The position numbers and the translations under genes were made by a program. 64,000 nucleotides of DNA from Rattus norvegicus (taxonomy: Eukaryota > Chordata > Mammalia > Rodentia > Muridae), in contig NC_086026.1 in NCBI RefSeq assembly GCF_036323735.1, positions 73,385,039 through 73,449,038 of the forward strand, given 5' to 3'. Of the stretch, positions 22,851 to 32,278 are shown in pieces. The notes under the pieces are model-generated. The model did not search any database and was not told where the DNA came from. It saw nothing but the letters and a program-made list of their open reading frames with translations. Numbering within the stretch: position 1 is the stretch's first letter; each line of letters starts with the position of its first letter.

Positions 22851-23154
22851 GAATATCCTCTGACAGGGATTTTACCTGAAAGCAAAAAAGGCAGAGGAAA
22901 GAAAGTGCTCGCCTTGCTTCCCCTAAGGAAGCAGCCACTGCCGCAATCACAACTGAGGTAGGGTTCCTAACAATAGTGAGACAGAAAGAAAACTGATAAG
23001 CCAAAATTGCAGACCTGCCTGCAGCCAGTGAAAAACAGCTAAGCTCCCAGGAGGGGCTTCACCTAACCACAGAACCTTCTAGAAAGAGCGGGGTTTCTAG
23101 TCAGCAGCCCACAATACAGAACTCTGGCACATCTAATTCAAAGGAGCCTGGGTT

Positions 23155-23266
23155 TTACTAACTCACTGGGTCTCGATGCAGTAGCTCAGGCTAGCCTCAA
23201 AGGTATCCCTGTGTCTCTGCCTCCTGAACACTGGGATTACAGGGGTGCCCCACCAACACAGGCCCT
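23155..23266 (-). mobile_element. B1-like SINE
   Basis: 'cactgggattacaggggtgc' preceded by 'agctcaggctagcctcaaag', antisense. Confidence 0.6.
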
Positions 23267-23307
23267 TAACTCCTTTTTATTCATGGGACACCTGACATTC
23301 CACCAGG

Positions 23308-23419
23308 AAAGGACCAGCCCAAGGCTGTACTTGAGAAAGGACCAGCCCAAGGCTGTACTTGAGAAAGGACCAGCCCAAGGCTGTACTTGAGAAAGGACCA
23401 GCCCAAGGCTGTACTTGAA
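23308..23419. repeat. 28-bp minisatellite, 4 copies
   Basis: Units begin at 23308, 23336, 23364 and 23392 (aaaggaccagcccaaggctg + tacttgag) and are identical except the last base of copy 4. Confidence 0.97.
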
Positions 23420-23504
23420 GGCAGTTGCAGAGATTATCCTGTTGCTGTTGTACACCAACACTAAGTAATCTATTTCTTTATTTAACAAAAAAAGAAGAGA
23501 AAAG

Positions 23505-23712
23505 ATGCGTGGTAATAATGCACACCAGAGGATATCCCTGGTCACCCCTAGTCCCTTGGTGAGTGTGGATCTCTGTGAGTTCAAAACCAGCCTGATCTAT
23601 AGAGTGTGTTCCAGGACAGCCAGGGCAACACAGAGAAATGTCTCAAAAAAAAAAAAAAAAAAAAAAGTAAGAAAAAGAAAAAAGAAAAAAAAAGAAAGAA
23701 AAAAAGAGGAGA
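23505..23712 (+). mobile_element. B1 SINE with long A/AAAG tail
   Basis: 'gagttcaaaaccagcctgat' and 'ccaggacagccagggcaaca', then an A-rich tail with GAAA interruptions from 23644. Confidence 0.75.
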
Positions 23713-23734
23713 TAAAGGAGATATAAACTCACAG

Positions 23735-24182
23735 GTCACAAGATCCACCCTCTTAAAGTATACAATTTAGTGGTTTGGGGTGCATTCGAAAAGTTGTGTG
23801 ACCATCACCATGATCTAATTATAGGAGATTTTCATCACCACAAGAAGAAACCCTATCCCTATTAACAGCCACTTCCTATATTCCAACCCAAACCCCAGGC
23901 AACCACTAATCTACTTTTTGTCTCTATGGATTTGCCTACTCTGAATGGTTCACGTACGTAGAATCATACAGGCCCTTTGTGTCTGTTTCTTTCACTCAGC
24001 ACAACGTTCTCCAGGTTCATCCACGCCGTGGCATGTGTGAGCACTTCACCCTTTTTTATGGCTGGATGATATTCCATTGTTTGGCTACTTCACGCTTTGT
24101 TCATCCATTCATCAGCTAATGGACATTTGGGCCGCTTCCACATTTTGCTGTTATGAATGATGTGCTCTGAACAATACCAGTA
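23735..24182 (-). mobile_element. Ancient L1 3' UTR fragment (L1M type)
   Basis: Strongly recalls the antisense 3' end of old mammalian L1s: 'aggcaaccactaatctactt', 'tctctatggatttgcctact', 'tggctggatgatattccatt', 'catcagctaatggacatttg'. It predates the rodent SINEs around it. Confidence 0.8.
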
Positions 24183-24779
24183 ATTCTTACCTGTGGCTCC
24201 CACCCCCTCCCTCGGGATTCAGGAGAATGGAACCATAGGACACCACTCAGGCAGGCTAGGTGAGCCCTCCACTAGTTGAGACATAAGACCAGAAGAGAAT
24301 CTTCTAGCTGACCCCTAGCTCCTTGTCCAACTGTCTAGAAGATGTCCTACCTCTTGTTAAGAGCAATACTGATTTGGAAATTATTTAAACGTTCTAAACA
24401 GAACACTTCTCTGCAGATTCCTCTGAAAGAACTGGATGTGGTTGAGAGAAAAAGAGGAAGACATGAGAAACTCCAAGCCAGTTCCAGGCAAGACTGGAAG
24501 AATCTCCCCTTACTTCCTCTAGAAGCTGAGTAGTCAGCCAGGAGCCAAGAGCATCAGGAGTCAGTCCAGGCTTGCCCAGCCCAGTCACCCCTCTGGTCAG
24601 CCTCAGGGGCTACTTAGCCTTCTGGGATCTAGACCTTCGTTTGAGGCCAGAAAAAAGTTCACAGCCTCTCTCTGTGCCTGGCAGTTTCCATTTGACACTT
24701 TCCACCCATCTATGAAGGGCAGCTCTTTGCTGTAGGACAAGATCCACATGCTTTCCTGGACCTCCGACTTCTCTTTCTC

Positions 24780-25300
24780 CCAGGGGGTGACAGCCGGGCG
24801 GGCGGGCGTGGAGGACCTCCTAGGCGTCTGTTTCTTCTTCCTTCAGAACCTAGGGTTCTGATTCCAAGCCCCAGGATCGGAGGACAGAAAAGGAGCTCCT
24901 GGCGCTTTAAGGCTGAAGGAGCCTAACTGCCCAGATTCCCCCAGCAGCCAGATAAACAGCGCAGCCGCAGCCGGCTGGCGCCAGCAAGAGGCAAACTGGG
25001 CATTATCACGGCTTCCTCACCTCCAAGAGAGGAGCGGGGAGCAGACAGGCAGGCCGAGGGGCCGCGAGGGGGCGGGGCGGGGCCGGGAAGCCCAACTTGA
25101 AATTGATCTTATTTCAAAGGGATAATGCCAGGCCAAATAAAAGGAAAAACTTTCTAGTCCATTCTAATTCCTCCAGGCCTGGCCTGGAAACCCTGTGTTT
25201 TCCTAGGCAGCCTCCTCCAGCCCTTTAGAAGTTCTTGCTCTCTCTTTCCCGGGCACAATTTGGATAATAGTAATTTACTGAATATAATTACAGAAAAAAA
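24780..25300. promoter_or_regulatory. GC-rich block in Smad6 intron 1, candidate enhancer or alternative promoter
   Basis: CpG and GC boxes cluster at 24785-24830 (gggcgggcgggcg) and 25060-25085 (gggggcggggcggggccggg), with a TGGCGCCA palindrome at 24976-24983. Then come A/T-rich non-repeat sequences with GATA-like (gggataatgcc, tggataatag) and TAAT cores to 25300. No repeat is recognised over 500 bp, and it lies about 3 kb downstream of the Smad6 start. Function is inferred. Confidence 0.35.
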
Positions 25301-25799
25301 AAAAGTAGGGAAGCAAAGAGCAGGAGATTCATTCCAGAGTTAATGGATACTTGCAGGAGAAAGGAACTCTATAAACAGGTCAGAGCTGTGATTAAAGTAT
25401 TTCTCCACATTTCCGTCCACATAGGCAGCCACCAAACTCGGCGCTGCCTTTAGTCCTAAACAGAAAGGCCCAGGGAAAGGAAATTCCCAGGGGCCCCCAG
25501 ACTATATCATGCACTGAGCCTGGTACTCTGGATGAGGCCTCGGTGCATTAACACCAGTTTCAGAGAGAAAGCCCAAGGAACCTGTAACCTGCCCCATCAC
25601 CTCTTCACCTTTGCCGTTTAGGCCAACTCAGAACTTTACAGATGGGAGGAGGCCAGGGCCATCAACTTGCCATGCTCAGAAAGGGACGGACCACACTTCC
25701 CACATGTCTTGACACTGGGAATCCTTGAGGGTGGAGTCCAGGCACGAATGACTGGTACTGGGTGTTCTCATGCACTTTACTCTAGTGGTATGCCCAGTC

Positions 25800-25822
25800 A
25801 GTCTGTCTGTCTGTCTGTCTGC
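25800..25822. repeat. (TCTG)n short repeat
   Basis: Five to six units of TCTG followed by CCTG. Confidence 0.9.
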
Positions 25823-27145
25823 CTGCTCCATGCCTCATCCTTCTTCCCTGAGCTGGAAAGTTGGGAGGAGCGGTCTCCTTATCAGGACGCGCTCCGCTGA
25901 ACCCCAGCTATGTGCCCGCCCAGTTCTAGGAGCCAGCCTGGCGGCCAGCCCCGGGGGCGGGGTGGGCAGCAAAGGGCTTCCCCGTCCTCAGTCCCAGGGA
26001 AGGCAAGAGGGTCAACCAGGCATACAGGAAACTCTTGCTTCTTTCCCACAACCATAGTCTTTAGAGTTGCCCCCAGTTAGTTGACTAGAGTCCTCCTAGG
26101 TTTGTAGCTCCCAGTAGCAGTGAACAGACACATGCTGTATGCCCCACTCCCCAATGGGGAAGTTCTTTAAGGGGGAGGCAGGGAATTACATTCCAATACT
26201 CAGTTCTGTTGAGCATGTTTTTAGAGCCCTCCTACACACACATGCTCTTCAAGGTCACTAAGCCTAGGTCTATAGTTCATCAGGTCTCCCTCAAATTCTC
26301 CCTGGTTAAGCTGGGCCAATTCGAAGGGCAAAGAGAGGAACTGAGTGGGTCCTAAAGTCTCCAGCTTTTCACCCCTCCTTTTCCGGTCCACCCACCTGAG
26401 CAAGCTCTCTTTAGGTCCACCCCCTCCTCTGAGGCTGCTCCAGGTTAAAAGCTAGGCACTCCCAGAGGTGATCCAGTTACAAGCACGCCCACAGCCCTCC
26501 CGGTGGCTCAGACCACTGACCTAGCCCCGCCCCCTTACCCCCTCACTTCTTCCCATCTCAGAGAAAGACTTGACAGCAAGATCCCTCCCCACCACACACA
26601 CAGAGTACCTGGTATAGAGTAATGCTTAACAAACTTGTTAGAACTGTGACTTGGTGACAGAAAAAAATAATTAAGGCCTTATTGGAAGAGTGTAATGGGT
26701 CCTACCATCTATCTCCCACTAGAAAGCAAAACTATGACGGGAGGCAGTACAACCACAAATAAAAGTCCTCTTCCCAAGAGACAGAGATAGCAGTCTCCTT
26801 CAGGGAAGCTGTCAGTGAGCCTCTAGGCACAGAAAGCCCAGTGTGGGCACAGGCCAAGAACTACCCAAAGTCTCTACATTGAGCCTGAAGGGACCATGAG
26901 GGAAGCACATCAGGAGCCACAATAATGGGAGGGAAACTTCCTTTCTCTTCACACCGCTAGGCCCTCATCTATACAGGGGAGAAGTCAAGCTTCCTAAGCT
27001 GCCGGTCCATGCTGAGTGAGGAGACCTGAGAGCTCACCAGTCCCAACAGCCTGTAACTACCTGTTCCATTTTTTCCCTGCAAATACAAAGCCCTTGGATG
27101 TATTCACCTACACCTATAGCGAGTATTACTCGTGGTACAGAAAGC

Positions 27146-27147
<2 letters not shown>

Positions 27148-27189
<42 letters not shown>
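27148..27189. repeat. (GT)n microsatellite, about 20 units
   Basis: Uninterrupted GT run in Smad6 intron 1. Confidence 0.97.
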
Positions 27190-27192
<3 letters not shown>

Positions 27193-27857
27193 CTCTGCCC
27201 TGTCAGGGCCCTTCATCTGTCCTCACCTCTGCTCCTGCACCTGAGCCTGCCTAGCTAAGTAAGGCTAAAGTAGGGTGTGTGCAGGAGATCCCAGGAGAAC
27301 AAAGGGGCCAGTTCTCAGGGTAACAAAAGAGCTAGCAGCCTCTGACTCCCAGATGCCTCAGGTCCCTCAGAGGTAAGCTAAAGGCCAGAATTAAGAGCCA
27401 GGATGATACAGGAGCCTGGCATTCCATCCCAAAGGATGGTGGAAACAAGGGTTTGTCCTGCAGAGTCTCGCTCCAACCATAGAAAGGAACAAGTCAAACA
27501 TTTTGCAAACACTTATGACGCTAGGCATGACTTCCCTACAGACAGCTTCAGAGTCATACCTACCTGGACGGGGAAGAGCAGATCAGGGGTACAGGATATG
27601 CATACAAATGCCAGAAGCTGGGTACCGACTGAGGTGAATCCCCAAAGGAGAGGTGGCACTTACTCCTTTGGCCTCTCCACGGCTTACTATCCCGTTTCAC
27701 AAAGCTGCAATCTACTTTAAATCCCAGAGGCTGCATATGGAAACTGGAACGTGTCCCTTTCTCACTTCGCTGGCGCCACAAAATAAAGTTATCATTTGAA
27801 ATTGCAGACACCTATTCCTCAACTTTCCTCAATCTCCCGCAGGCTCCCAGTATATAG

Positions 27858-27876
27858 GTGGGGTGGGGGTGGGGGA
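27858..27876. repeat. G-tract cluster near the exon-1 donor
   Basis: gtggggtgggggtggggg has three runs of 4-5 G. On the pre-mRNA strand this is C-rich, so any G-quadruplex would form on the non-template + strand only. Confidence 0.7.
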
Positions 27877-27954
27877 ATCCCTAGAATATCCAACAATGAG
27901 GTGGCCACAGAAAGGGGCCAGAAGGGTAGAGTGGGAGACCCCGCGCGCGCTCAC

Positions 27955-28774
27955 CTGGCCCGCAGAGCCGGCTGAAGTGGTAGGGGTTGCAACACACCGT
28001 GGGCCCGTCAGCGGCGGCGGCAAAGCTGTGGCAGCCGCACAGGGGTTTCAGCTCCACTGCGTGCTGCAGGTCTGGCCAGCGGAACAGGCGACCGAGCAGC
28101 AGCTGCGGTGGCGCGGGCTGGCCGCCCAGACGGAGGTCGGCGCGCGGCACCAGCACGCAGCCGCCCGGCACGCCGCCTCGGGACTCTACAGCCTCCAACA
28201 GTGTGTCCAGCGAACGCTCCTTGAGCCGCTTGAGCAGCGAGTACGTGACTGTCTTGAGCTCCTGCTCCAGAAGCAGCAGCCGCGAGCGGGCTTCGCGACT
28301 CCGAGGCCCGCCGCCCTCCTCCGGCTCCGGGGACTGCCTGGCTTGGGGATCGCCAGAGTCCCGGGGCGCGCCTGCAGCGTCCCGCTCGGAGAAGAGACAG
28401 CAAGTCACCGTCTCGCAGTCACTCTCAGGCAGCCAGCCCGGGCCTCCAGGCTCCACCACATCCAGCGGGGAGCCCCCAGCTCCGGCCCCCGGCTCCGACA
28501 CGGGCCTCGGGGGGCCCCCTGTGCGCCGGCGCCTGCCCGCGATCAGGGCGCCTCGCGGTCCCACCGCGTCCCGGAGCCGCCGCGGGGCTACCGAGCGGAC
28601 TTCGGAGCGGCCGCAACCTCCGCCCTCTCGTGCCCGCGGGGCAGGCTCAGCTCGGCTGCCCAGGCTCCCATCCTCGTCGCCACCACAGCCGCCGCCGCTG
28701 CCTTCCTCCCGATCAGGGACCACACGACTTCGCCAAAGTCGCCGCACCAGCCCCGAGCGTTTAGACCTGAACAT
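27955..28774 (-). CDS. Smad6: Smad6 coding exon 1 (N-terminus and MH1 domain)
   Basis: This is the first coding exon of the inhibitory Smad, which blocks BMP type I receptor signalling, competes with Smad4 and recruits Smurf ubiquitin ligases. The ATG is at 28774-28772 and the exon gives 273 codons plus one base before a good donor (CCAG|gtgagc). The N-terminus MFRSKRSGLVRRLWRSRVVP is the SMAD6 start known from human and mouse. A Gly/Arg/Pro-rich region (to about residue 145) includes R74 and an RRRR run at 81-84; R74 is, from memory, a reported PRMT1 methylation site. The MH1-like domain spans about residues 148-273, with LLLLEQELKTVTYSLLKRLK, C206, C246/C248, C261/C262 and H266 matching the Cys/His zinc-site positions of MH1 domains. 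Read-through past the donor would add 24 residues and stop at 27881. The start has a poor Kozak context (C at -3, T at +4). Identity is very secure. Confidence 0.97.
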
Positions 28775-28822
28775 ACGATACCCTTTGGCGCCTGGGGTGG
28801 TGGGAGGGGAGGCGGTCTCCGG

Positions 28823-28879
28823 TTACCGGGGGTCCGTTCCCTCAACGAGGCGCGGGTTGCGCGGGCCGCAGCCCCACAT
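28823..28879 (-). other. uORF, 18 codons, nearest the Smad6 start
   Basis: It begins MWGCGPRNPRL and ends at TAA 28823-28825, 48 nt before the Smad6 ATG. Context is poor (T at -3, T at +4). Confidence 0.4.
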
Positions 28880-28952
28880 GAAGCTCTGCCGCGGGGCGCC
28901 GTGCAGACTGCGCACAGCCTGTCGTCGAAGGGGCACCGCAGGGCTGCAACAT
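28842..28952 (-). other. uORF, 36 codons
   Basis: It begins MLQPCGAPSTTG and ends at TGA 28842-28844, 67 nt before the Smad6 ATG. It overlaps the 18-codon uORF in another frame. Context is poor (C at -3). Confidence 0.4.
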
Positions 28953-29017
28953 GAGGGAGCTCGCGCCTGGCCGGGCACACGCGCGCGCTGAGCGGCAGTC
29001 CGCGAGGGACCAGCGGG

Positions 29018-29023
29018 CTACAT
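29018..29023 (-). other. Second start-stop uORF (ATG-TAG)
   Basis: A second minimal AUG-UAG element, about 250 nt upstream of the Smad6 ATG. Context is poor (T at -3). Confidence 0.4.
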
Positions 29024-29047
29024 GGATCGCGATGGGGCCGGGACTGC

Positions 29048-29113
29048 TCAACTCCAGCTGCCCTGGAACTTTAGGGAAGCCACCGGCGAAACGATGCTAG
29101 AGACACCCCGCAT
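29048..29113 (-). other. uORF, 21 codons
   Basis: It opens MRGVSSIVSP and closes at TGA 29048-29050. Context is poor (C at -3). No recognisable domain. Confidence 0.4.
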
Positions 29114-29222
29114 GGGCCGGCGAGCCTTCAAAAGTTGCGCGGCTGGTACACCAACACAAAGCGCTTGCGTCGTACCCCCAAATGTGTCTGCACAGCTCTG
29201 CCTTCAAAAGCCAAGCGCTATG

Positions 29223-29228
29223 CTACAT
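29223..29228 (-). other. Start-stop uORF (ATG-TAG)
   Basis: An AUG followed directly by UAG on the minus strand. Start-stop elements are known to stall initiating and terminating ribosomes. Context is poor (C at -3). Confidence 0.4.
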
Positions 29229-29433
29229 GGGCTTTCCCTGCAGGATCCGAAACTAAGGCTTGTGGATAACTCCCAGATCCCTGCAACAAAATAAAAATAA
29301 AAATAAAAGCAAAGCAAGAAAAAGGTCCCAAACAAAACTCAAAATGCTTGGATTTGCACGCACGAAAAGCAATTCCGTCTCCAGGTCCCGGGCGCTCGGT
29401 GCACTTGGAGCAAGTCTCTCCTGAACGCGGGTG

Positions 29434-29442
29434 TCAATACAT
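29434..29442 (-). other. uORF, 2 codons (Met-Tyr-stop)
   Basis: ATG TAT TGA on the minus strand in the middle of the Smad6 leader, with a poor context (C at -3). Confidence 0.4.
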
Positions 29443-29483
29443 GAGTGGAAGCCGTAAAAAAAAAAAAAAATCCCAAAGAGCTG

Positions 29484-29771
29484 CTAGGAATCCTTAATTA
29501 AAAATGCAATCCACCGAGGCAGAGGTCGCAGCCCGCCCCACGCTGCGCTGGGTCGCTTCGGGCGCCGCGGCTGCCGAGGTCGCCCCCCTCCCCCCTCCAC
29601 CAAAGTGCCTCCTGGTGGCCCCGCGGTCCCAGCGAGGTTTGCCGAGGTAGCGCCCGGCGGCTCTTTCTCTGGGCTCAGCTCCCTCGCTTGCTCCCCCGCT
29701 CGGCGCTCTCTCTCTTTTTTGTTCTCCTCAAACGCACACTGAGGGCCCCCGGAGGAGCGCCGCGGAGTCAT
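29484..29771 (-). other. uORF, 95 codons, in the Smad6 leader
   Basis: It starts MTPRRSSGGPQCAFEENKK and ends in IAFLIKDS before a TAG at 29484-29486. The composition is Arg/Gly/Pro/Glu rich, as GC-rich leaders commonly give. Its AUG has C at -3 and A at +4, a poor context. It exists in the mRNA only if transcription starts upstream of 29771. I recognise no protein family; it may act only as a translational brake. Confidence 0.4.
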
Positions 29772-29788
29772 TGGCTGCCTCCCATCAT
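29768..29788 (-). other. uORF, 6 codons (MMGGSQ)
   Basis: It has two adjacent AUGs. The second has A at -3 and G at +4, the only strong context among all the upstream AUGs. Its stop TGA overlaps the AUG of the 95-codon uORF (AATGA), an arrangement that could allow reinitiation. It is present only in transcripts starting above 29788. Confidence 0.4.
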
Positions 29789-31000
29789 ATGCCAGTCTAG
29801 ACACTTTGGCGGCTCCGCGGCGCTGATTGTTGCGCAAACAAGGTTTCAAGTTTCTTAACTCTTAAAGGAGAACACGTCCCATTGCTGAGCCCGAGGCTCC
29901 AAGGGGGCTGGTTCCCGGGGCGGGCCGAACCCCGGCGCCCGCCCCTCGCCCGCCCCAGTACCCCCGCCCGGAGGCTGACAGTGCCCGCGACTCCCACTCT
30001 AGCTCACGTCCCGCCTTGGGCACGTATGCCAGCGGTCCCGCACACCCGCTAACAAACACGCCCAGCTACCCAGCTCTGCTGGGTGAACCCACCGCGACCC
30101 GGACTCCAAGGCGGCCCTTTGCCTCTTTCTGGCCTGTGCCCAAACTTGCAAACGCGCATTGCACTTTAGAGTCAGTCCAAACCCCCAGCCTCAGCGCGGG
30201 CTAATAAAAATGGGCGTGTGTGCGCGCCTTCCTGCCCTGCGTCTCTGGGGAGTTGGGGGGGGGGGGCGCCGGAGAAGTTGGGATAGCGGGTTTCTTTTGT
30301 GACCCATGAAGGCTCCATGCACCCCCTGCCCAGAACTAGGGGTCGCTCCCCTTCAGCTACACAGCGGGGCGAGGGAACAGGGGAGCTCCTGGATTGCCGG
30401 AGGTGGGGACTCGGTCAGGGTGGAGTAGAGGCGGGAGTGCTCTTGGATGGCTCCTCTTGGTCGCCTGGGCTCTCCCGCCTGGCCGCCTGGCGTCCTGGGC
30501 TCCTCTCAAGGCCAGGCGCTTCCTTCCCCTTCGTGAATTTACCTTTCGCCCCTCCAAGAGTGATGTAGATGGAGGGGCGTGCTTTCCCCAGCTATATTTC
30601 ACTATGAAAACGGGGGCAATTTGGGGGCAGACTTGGAGACCGGCAGGGGAAGGGTTAAGGCCGCTCCTGCCCTGGAGCCGGCGCGGCGGGGTACCTCCTC
30701 GGGCGTGCTTGCTAGTCCGAGGGTGGCAAAAGTTCAAGCTTGTAAAGTCGGGATTGGTCCCGCGCGGAGGGGAAAAAAGGCCTGGTTCCCCCCTCCCCCT
30801 CCCGGGCGTGGCGCCTATTGGCCCAGCCGCAGGGCCGGCCCCGCCCTCCCCTGGCGCGCCGCGGCCCCACCCCCGGCGCAGCGCCACGCCCCCTTCCGGG
30901 CAGGAGCCGGGGCCCCGAGCTCAATGAAAGAAATTCCGCTACTCTCATTGGCCTGGGGCTTGACGCCGCACCCCGCGTGAGGCGGAGTGGGGAGGATGGG
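29770..31000 (-). promoter_or_regulatory. Smad6: Smad6 proximal promoter region
   Basis: There is no clear TATA box. Inverted CCAAT boxes (ATTGG on +, so CCAAT reading toward Smad6) lie at 29770-29774, 30817-30821 and 30947-30951. The block 30800-30900 is packed with GC boxes and GGCGCC-type palindromes (30809-30815 plus a ggcgcgccgcgg run). The mouse Smad6 promoter is known to carry a GC-rich, GCCGnCGC-like Smad-binding BMP element. This block is a candidate equivalent, but I cannot align it. A G13 run lies at about 30256. Confidence 0.55.
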
Positions 31001-31384
31001 GCGCGGACTTGTGATCCCCTTTAGGATTCCCGTGTTCTGGGCTGCTATCGTGAAGGTGGCGTGTGAGTCCAGAACCAGGTCTGGATGTGCGCTGGGGGAA
31101 GGGCCGTGTGTGCAGAAAAGACACAGAATACTTTCCTGAGCCTCACCTGAAGCCAGGTATTCCAGTGCTGCAGGGCCAATTGTCACACCCAAACTTCACT
31201 ATTTTGGCCAAGGTGAATATGAGTAGCTGTTCTGGCCTCTGTTTCTCCTTTGATGATGCCTGCCTCACAGAAGGCAGATTCTAGGAAATGGTGTATACAT
31301 CGAAAGTGGGCAAGCAGCACCCACACAAACTTGTCTTTTAGCTTCTGTCTCACCTCTGAAGAAGTCCTAAAACATAAAAGAGAG

Positions 31385-31555
31385 CCCTACAGGGTTGTTC
31401 ACACCCATCAGTTCAGCACTTGGGAGGTGGAGGGGAGGAATGTCAGGCGTTCAAGGCTACCCTGGGCTACACGTTGACCTGGAAGCCAGCCTGGACCCGC
31501 ATAAGACCCTGTCTCCAAAAGTCTCCCAAAATAAAATAATAAATACAAAGATAAA
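31385..31555 (+). mobile_element. B1-like SINE
   Basis: 'cagcacttgggaggtggagg' and 'gaccctgtctccaaaagtct', with an A/T-rich tail. Confidence 0.6.
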
Positions 31556-31682
31556 GCAATTATGTTTCCTTTTACAAAGATAACTTGTTGCCTCACCTCT
31601 GGGTTACAATAAGAGCAGATGCTTTGAGCTATTTACCATGGCAGTGTCAGTTTCAAGCCTAAACAGTTCATCAGTTTTATTT

Positions 31683-31740
31683 TCTCTGTGTACAGATGAG
31701 GAAACTGAGGCACAGAAACTTGCTCATTTAATTTGCCATT
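31683..31740 (-). mobile_element. MIR-like fragment
   Basis: 'cagatgaggaaactgaggca' is the antisense MIR core. Confidence 0.45.
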
Positions 31741-32278
31741 GAAACCTATTGGGAGAACCAAAACCAGAGAGCCATGTGCTCTCAACCCCCAACAGCAGGA
31801 AGAGGCGTGTACCCTGGTGTTGTCACAACATACCTTTTACAGTAGTAGTTTCCAAAATGTGGTGCACGGTACTGCTTCTATGGATGGACATTCTGTAGGA
31901 GGCCACCACTCCTCACTACAAGGCTCTGGAGATGAAGGTGGCAACCGTCAGTATATAGAGTAGATACAATAGCCTGCACGGGTTTGTTATTAGTGGTCAG
32001 GGTGGGACTCGAACCCAGCTATAAAGAAGTATGAGTGGCAAACATGCCAAGACTCCTGAAAGAGGGGTTCCTGCCTGTAGACTATCTGCAAGGCCTCCCT
32101 TGTGGGAGAGAAGGATACTTAGAGAAGTGTTCCCACATCACTACACTTGGAGAGGTGTATGAGTTGAGACTTTCTGTCTCTCCTGCTCCTTTACTCTGAG
32201 CACAAGCATCTCTCCCTGAGGTATACAAGGCTAGGAGAGACTAAAACAGGACCTCAAGAAGCCTGCTACCATAAGCTA

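Larger units (their letters stand above)
20276..27954 (-). other. Smad6: Smad6 intron 1
   Basis: About 7.7 kb. The half near exon 1 (24.2-27.9 kb) is almost free of SINEs, which is common near active CpG-island promoters. The other half has B1/B2/B3 copies, an ancient L1 3' end and a minisatellite. 25300-27147 and 27190-27857 contain no gene or repeat I recognise apart from the short simple repeats listed. 24183-24780 is likewise unassigned. Confidence 0.85.
28775..29860 (-). other. Smad6: Smad6 5' leader (5' UTR), start approximate
   Basis: The sequence just upstream of the Smad6 ATG resembles the long (about 1 kb) SMAD6 5' UTR known from human, including a T12 run, a TTAATTAAGG stretch and GC-rich ends. 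I place the transcription start only roughly at 29.75-29.87 kb; no TATA box fixes it. The leader contains nine upstream AUGs forming eight separate short frames, all closed before the Smad6 ATG. In its middle (29280-29320) a T-rich run ends in ttgttgcag on the minus strand, which looks like a splice acceptor. Whether the leader is spliced cannot be told from sequence alone. Confidence 0.7.
27920..31010. promoter_or_regulatory. CpG island over Smad6 exon 1, leader and promoter
   Basis: CpG dinucleotides are dense from the exon-1 donor to about 31.0 kb, with an A/T-rich dip at about 29.28-29.50 kb in the leader. Elsewhere in the window CpG is rare, as expected for methylated mammalian DNA. Several frames over 100 codons on both strands here are stop-poor because of GC content and are not genes, except the Smad6 exon itself. 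Confidence 0.85.

Noticed and set aside
28588..28980. 130-codon minus-strand frame overlapping the Smad6 start
   Set aside because: It has no ATG at its start (GTG) and overlaps the leader and exon 1 in another frame. Composition is that of GC-rich DNA, with no recognisable domain.
27863..28991. Plus-strand open frames of 363 and 334 codons opposite Smad6 exon 1
   Set aside because: They are antisense shadows in a CpG island where GC-rich DNA has few stops. The minus-strand frame matches Smad6 closely and explains the conservation.
30809..30821. A complete vertebrate BMP response element (TGGCGCC-N5-GTCT type)
   Set aside because: TGGCGCC is present, but the expected GTCT spacing is absent here and at the other GGCGCC palindromes (24976, 27771, 60294). 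Only a general GC-rich candidate is reported.
30394..30980. Open frames of 133-177 codons in the promoter CpG island
   Set aside because: Low-complexity Pro/Ala/Gly/Arg composition, overlapping frames on both strands and no family resemblance.
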